NCBI GenBank assembly: GCA_041569895.1
Contig: JBFFXF010000138.1
Location: 1-18,688, forward strand
Direction of reading: 5' to 3'
Source: JBFFXF01 sp041569895
GTDB lineage: Bacteria; Planctomycetota; UBA8108; JACQVS01
DNA length: 18,688 nt
Shown: piece after piece, positions 15,040 through 18,688 of the stretch
Layout of the letters: every line of letters starts with the position of its first letter
Position numbering within the stretch: position 1 is the first letter of the stretch
Made by a program: the position numbers and the translations under genes
The notes under the pieces: model-generated
What the model was told of the DNA's origin: nothing
Seen by the model: only the letters and a program-made list of their open reading frames with translations
The model's database searches: none

Positions 15040-15903
15040 ATGAAAAAAAACTACGACTCCATCATCCCGCCGGACGACCAGGCGCCCGCCGATCGGGCGC
15101 TGGCGCCATCGCGCGGTCCGACTCGATCGCTGCTCGACGAGTTCATCGGCTCCACGAAGCTCCCCTCGAGGCTCCGCCGCCAGCAGAAGTTCCTGCGCTT
15201 CCTGAAGCGGGCCGCGAAGGACGATCGCTTCATGGAGTCGGTCCAGCGCCTGCGCGACGCGGTCCTGCGCGCGATCATCAAGAGGGACGAGGACGCGCTC
15301 GAGAAGGACGGCACCGAAGCCGACGAGCAGGCGAACGGCCTCATCGTCGCGCTGACCGGCGTCCGCGGCGGCGAGGGCACGAGCATCCTCTCCCTGATGC
15401 TGGCGCTGTCGCTCGGCGGCTGCGTCCATCGAAAGATCGCGCACCTCGACGGCCATTTCAGCGGCGAGCGCTTCGACGCCGTCTCCCGCGTCTTCGGCCT
15501 GACGCGCAACGAGTTCAGCGTCTTCAAGGGCGCCACCGAGGTCTGGGGCTGCCACAGCGAGTCGCAGCCCAACATCTACTTCCTGACCTCGATCGGCGTC
15601 GACGGCAGCCTCGATTTCTTCTCGGACAAGCAGCTGAGAAAGTTCCTGGCCGAGCTGCGGCGGAAGTTCGACCTGACGATCATCGACATGCCGCCACTCC
15701 TCAACAACTCCTCGAACGTCTTCCTGGTCCCGGAAGTCGACCACCTCTACCTCACGGTGACGGCGGGCAAGACCCCGCTGGTCGACGTCAACCGGTGCAA
15801 GGAGCTCACGGAACAGCAGGGCAAGGAGCTCTCGGGAGTCATCGTCAACCAGCAAACCATCCCCTTCGTGTGCCGCCTCTTCTGGCGGGATTACTTCTTT
15901 TGA
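15040..15903 (+). CDS. BY-kinase/ParA-like P-loop protein with degenerate Walker A
   Basis: A 287-residue protein with the layout of CpsD/CapB/EpsG-type tyrosine autokinases. The helical N-terminus (30-95) includes MESVQRLRDAVLRAI, the usual pre-P-loop segment. Then come LIVALTGVRGGEGTSILSLM (101-120), a degenerate A' motif HLDGHF with D137, and Walker B DLTIIDMPPL with D216. In Walker A the lysine expected before the Ser/Thr is replaced by Thr114 (GEGTS rather than GEGKS/T). The C-terminus ends VCRLFWRDYFF with no tyrosine cluster. Loss of both features suggests a weak or absent kinase activity, with a structural role beside the Wzz protein more likely. It follows the Wzz gene by one base. 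ATG 15040 opens with AAAAAAAA, a potential slippage site. Family members with GEGxS P-loops are known in exopolysaccharide loci. Confidence 0.78.
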   Translation: MKKNYDSIIPPDDQAPADRALAPSRGPTRSLLDEFIGSTKLPSRLRRQQKFLRFLKRAAKDDRFMESVQRLRDAVLRAIIKRDEDALEKDGTEADEQANGLIVALTGVRGGEGTSILSLMLALSLGGCVHRKIAHLDGHFSGERFDAVSRVFGLTRNEFSVFKGATEVWGCHSESQPNIYFLTSIGVDGSLDFFSDKQLRKFLAELRRKFDLTIIDMPPLLNNSSNVFLVPEVDHLYLTVTAGKTPLVDVNRCKELTEQQGKELSGVIVNQQTIPFVCRLFWRDYFF

Positions 15904-18688
15904 TCATCCGAATCGCCGTCCTCCTCACGATCCTGGCCGGAATCACCACCGGCTTCTGGTACTTCTTCCTCCGCGAGGGCCCCCACGGGAAGATTCGCCG
16001 CTGGCGCGCCGCGTCGGAGTTCTTCTTCCAGGAAGCCGGCGATCTCGCCACCGCCGAGAAGCTCAACGCGCGCGTCCTGGAGCTGCTGCCGAATTCGATC
16101 CACGACCTCTACACGCGCGCCAGGATCCTCGAGCGCAGGGGATCGATCGCGGCGCTCGAGGAGGCGCTGGGCGTCTATGACACGGTGCTCGCGAGCAGCG
16201 ACAACCCGCGGCTCCTCGCCGTGTCGCTGAGCCGATCGCGGGTGCTGCGCGCGCTGCGCCGCTTCGGCGACGCGCAGGGCGCGGCGCTGAGCGTCATGGA
16301 CTCGTTCCCGTTCGAGTCGAGGATGGAGCTCGGCAACACGGCGCTCGCGCTCCTCGACCCGGCCACGGCGATCAATCAGTTCGACGCGGCGCTGCGCGAC
16401 TTCGCGACCGGGGACTGGGAGCGAGCGCGAGCGCACGAGTCGCGCGCGGTCGCCCTGTCGCTGCTCGCGGCGCTGCGGACGACGCCGGCCGATGAACCAG
16501 CCGATCAGGACGAATCGAGCTCCGTCCTTCGCGAGGCGTGGCGGGAGCAGGCCGGCGAGTCGGTCGATGCCGCGATCAACGCTCTCGCGAACGTCGCCCG
16601 CGGACCGGCGGCGCGGGGAAATGTCCTCCTGTGGCTCGCGTCACTCGTCGAGAAGCGCGCCGCCCTGAAGCGAGAGGGTGAGACCCCCTACGCCGACGGC
16701 GTCGCGGCGCTCGAGGAGCTGCTCGAGTCTCTGCGCCGGGACGCCCGGACCGTCTCGCCGACCTTCCTCGCGTCGCTCGGCGTGCTGACTCTGAAGGCGG
16801 CGTGGTTCGAGCTCGAGGCCGCTCGACGGGGCGAGTTCGTCGCGCGCGCCGAGGCGCACCTCGAGGGCGCGCTCGGCCGCCGCTCGCTGTCGGAGTGCAA
16901 GAAACTCCTCGCGCTCGGCGGGCCGGAAGAGCCGATCGCCGGCGGCGAGGCGATCGACATCGACCCACGCCTGCGAGACCGCGTCGAATACGTCCGCAGC
17001 CTGATCAGCGTCGCGACGGCGTACCTCGAATCCCCCGACGCCGGTCGTCTCCTCGAGGACCGCTCGCCGCTGGCCCTCGCCCAGCGCATCCGCGACGCGC
17101 TCCAGAGCGACGACGAGGGAGTCGCCGGCGTCTTCTCGCTGATCGAGGGATTCGCACGGCTCAAGCAGGGGAACGCCGCGGAAGCGGAGCGACTGCTCGC
17201 GTCGTACGTCGAGGGGCTGCCGGCCGACGAGCGCGCCGGCGCATCGATCGCGGTGGCGGACCGATGCTTGCGGATCGCGCGGGACTCGCCGCTCGTCTTC
17301 CGATTCCTGCGCGACGCGGAGGTCGGGGGCGGCGCGGACGCCGGGCGCGCCCCGCTCGCCCTGGCGGCGAGGACGCTCCAGGTCGCGGTCGCGGCGAGGA
17401 GCGTGGAGAGCCATGCGGTTGAGGCCAGCGCCTGGATCGAGAGGACGCTCGCGCGACTCTCGAAGGTGGCGACAACGGCCTCGGACCATCTCGACGTGGC
17501 GCGGATCCTCGTCAGCCTGCGCGGCATCGATGCCGCGGCGGATCACCTCCGGGGTGTCATCGAGACCTTTCCGGACGACACCCGCCTCGCCGTCGAGACA
17601 GCGGAGCTGCTGGTCGCACAGGGCGACGTCGCGCTGCGGGCGGGAAAGAAGGAAGACGCCGCGGCGAGCTGGGCGAACGCCCTGGCGCTGCACCTGCGCG
17701 TGCTGGTGACGAGACCGGCGGGTGGCATCGCCACGCTGCGAGCGTCGAGGAGGCTGCTGGCGCGGCTCGATCGACTCGGACCGGGCACGGAGCCGGTGCG
17801 CGAGGCGGTCTCGCCGCTCTTCCCGGAGGTCGCCGAGGACAAGGTCGCCCGCTTCGCGGACACGGTTGCGAGCTACCTGCGCGGACGCTTCGCCGCGGTG
17901 CTCGCGTCGAGCGAGGCCATCGCGACCGACGATGCGTTCCAGCCGCTCCTGTCGTTCGTCCGCGGCACGTCGGTCCTCGAGGCCGCACGGAACGGTGGCA
18001 CCGCCGTCGACGTCGACGCGGTGCGAGACGCCGCGACGCGCGAGCTCGAGAGAAGCCCGGAGCACCTCCCGAATCGCCTCGAGATCGCCGGCCTCGCTCT
18101 GCAGTCGATCGAGGAAGGCGAGGACGTGCCCGCCGAGCTGATGGCGACGCTCGAGAAGCTCGCCGGCGAGATGTCCATGCGCGGCGAGGCGAGCCTTCTC
18201 CTCGCACGCGCCATCGACCGCCGGATCGGCTTTCTCGCGAGCCGGCCCCGGGTCGACTACGACGCCATCGAGAAGCTCCTCCTCCGAATGCAGCGCTCGC
18301 TGCGACGGGTGATCGACAGCTCCCCGCTCGAGACCGCCGCGTACCTCGCGCTGGCGCGGTCCTTTCTCGTGCGCGCGAGGATCGAGGCAGCCTCGACGGG
18401 TCGCACGGTGACCCATTCCTCGGCCGACGCGCGACGCGCCATCAACGCGCTGCGCGCGACGCCGCGACCCGACCTGGCGGTGGTCGCCGAGCTGGCCGCG
18501 TCCATCGAGGCCGCGGGAGATTCACGGGAGGCGCGCCCGTACCACCTGATCATCAACGTCTCGGCGCCCTCACGTGGCGCCATGGGAGCGCTCAGCGCCA
18601 ACCTGCTCGCCACCGCGGACGAGAAGGAACGGGTCGACCTCGAGCGCGTCCTCCGCGGCGAGACGCTCGAGCTCTCGGAGACCGAGAA
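15900..18688 (+). CDS. Large membrane-anchored TPR-repeat protein (3' truncated by window edge)
   Basis: The frame is open from TTG 15900 to the window end, giving at least 929 residues. It opens with MIIRIAVLLTILAGITTGFW, an N-terminal transmembrane anchor (about 3-23), followed by tandem helical units. AASEFFFQEAGDLATAEKLN, LELLPNSIHDLYTRARILE and GSIAALEEALGVYD near the start are clear TPR-like pairs. Weaker ones continue throughout (YVEGLPADERAG, VIETFPDDTRLAVETAELLV). No enzymatic motif is seen. The TTG overlaps the stop of the preceding gene (TTGA), with GGCGGGA (15884-15890) upstream, and no ATG occurs until well inside the repeats, so TTG is preferred. Large TPR proteins accompany Wzz and BY-kinase genes in exosortase-linked and other exopolysaccharide loci, for example PrsT-like proteins. 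A scaffold or export role here is inferred from context. Long frames on the opposite strand, such as 16641-18416, are shadows. Confidence 0.8.
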   Translation, partial: MIIRIAVLLTILAGITTGFWYFFLREGPHGKIRRWRAASEFFFQEAGDLATAEKLNARVLELLPNSIHDLYTRARILERRGSIAALEEALGVYDTVLASSDNPRLLAVSLSRSRVLRALRRFGDAQGAALSVMDSFPFESRMELGNTALALLDPATAINQFDAALRDFATGDWERARAHESRAVALSLLAALRTTPADEPADQDESSSVLREAWREQAGESVDAAINALANVARGPAARGNVLLWLASLVEKRAALKREGETPYADGVAALEELLESLRRDARTVSPTFLASLGVLTLKAAWFELEAARRGEFVARAEAHLEGALGRRSLSECKKLLALGGPEEPIAGGEAIDIDPRLRDRVEYVRSLISVATAYLESPDAGRLLEDRSPLALAQRIRDALQSDDEGVAGVFSLIEGFARLKQGNAAEAERLLASYVEGLPADERAGASIAVADRCLRIARDSPLVFRFLRDAEVGGGADAGRAPLALAARTLQVAVAARSVESHAVEASAWIERTLARLSKVATTASDHLDVARILVSLRGIDAAADHLRGVIETFPDDTRLAVETAELLVAQGDVALRAGKKEDAAASWANALALHLRVLVTRPAGGIATLRASRRLLARLDRLGPGTEPVREAVSPLFPEVAEDKVARFADTVASYLRGRFAAVLASSEAIATDDAFQPLLSFVRGTSVLEAARNGGTAVDVDAVRDAATRELERSPEHLPNRLEIAGLALQSIEEGEDVPAELMATLEKLAGEMSMRGEASLLLARAIDRRIGFLASRPRVDYDAIEKLLLRMQRSLRRVIDSSPLETAAYLALARSFLVRARIEAASTGRTVTHSSADARRAINALRATPRPDLAVVAELAASIEAAGDSREARPYHLIINVSAPSRGAMGALSANLLATADEKERVDLERVLRGETLELSETE

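Noticed and set aside
16641..18416. 591-codon open frame on the minus strand
   Set aside because: It lies over the plus-strand TPR gene, which is open from 15900 to the window end, begins with a membrane anchor and follows the operon. The minus frame gives Arg/Glu/Ala-rich sequence without family features, as expected from GC-rich wobble positions.

Overview
The window comes from a GC-rich bacterial chromosome. All but one of its genes lie on the plus strand, closely packed and often joined by ATGA or TTGA start/stop overlaps. Wobble positions are strongly G/C. The complete moxR-DUF58-bat cluster, a Wzz-type exopolysaccharide co-polymerase and long TPR proteins suggest a Gram-negative lineage such as Acidobacteriota, Planctomycetota, Myxococcota or an uncultured relative. 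The phylum cannot be fixed from the sequence alone.

Region 1 (1-1120) holds the 3' end of a ThiF/MoeB/HesA-type E1-like adenylyltransferase, followed by a stand-alone PTS EIIA (PtsN-like) protein. Region 2 (1121-13261) is an extended aerotolerance (Bat) locus. It contains a MoxR AAA+ ATPase, a DUF58 protein, a membrane-anchored SurA/PpiD-like peptidyl-prolyl isomerase, a lipoprotein-like membrane protein with a BatD-type layout, BatA and BatB (VWA/MIDAS membrane proteins), BatC (TPR protein with a Gln-rich tail), BatD and BatE (TPR plus SH3-like). A strong hairpin follows batE. In Bat systems generally, MoxR is thought to remodel VWA-protein assemblies at the inner membrane, with BatC/D/E on the periplasmic side. 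Here a foldase and a second BatD-like protein are built into the same unit.

Region 3 (13262-18688) starts with a 240-base leader carrying a possible promoter and a perfect tandem 10-bp repeat. A Wzz/GumC-type chain-length protein follows, then a BY-kinase/ParA-like partner with a degenerate P-loop, then a very long membrane-anchored TPR protein that runs off the window end. This looks like part of an exopolysaccharide assembly operon.

The main anomaly is at 2332-2870. A small minus-strand GxxExxY-family (PD-(D/E)XK nuclease-like) gene sits between moxR and DUF58, enclosed by nearly perfect inverted arrays of an 8-bp unit. The same locus also carries three degenerate hexanucleotide arrays and one 9-bp tandem array. 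Two of these appear to have been built into the N-terminus of the BatD-like lipoprotein gene. Together they suggest that repeat-bearing elements have repeatedly entered the gaps of an otherwise compact operon.
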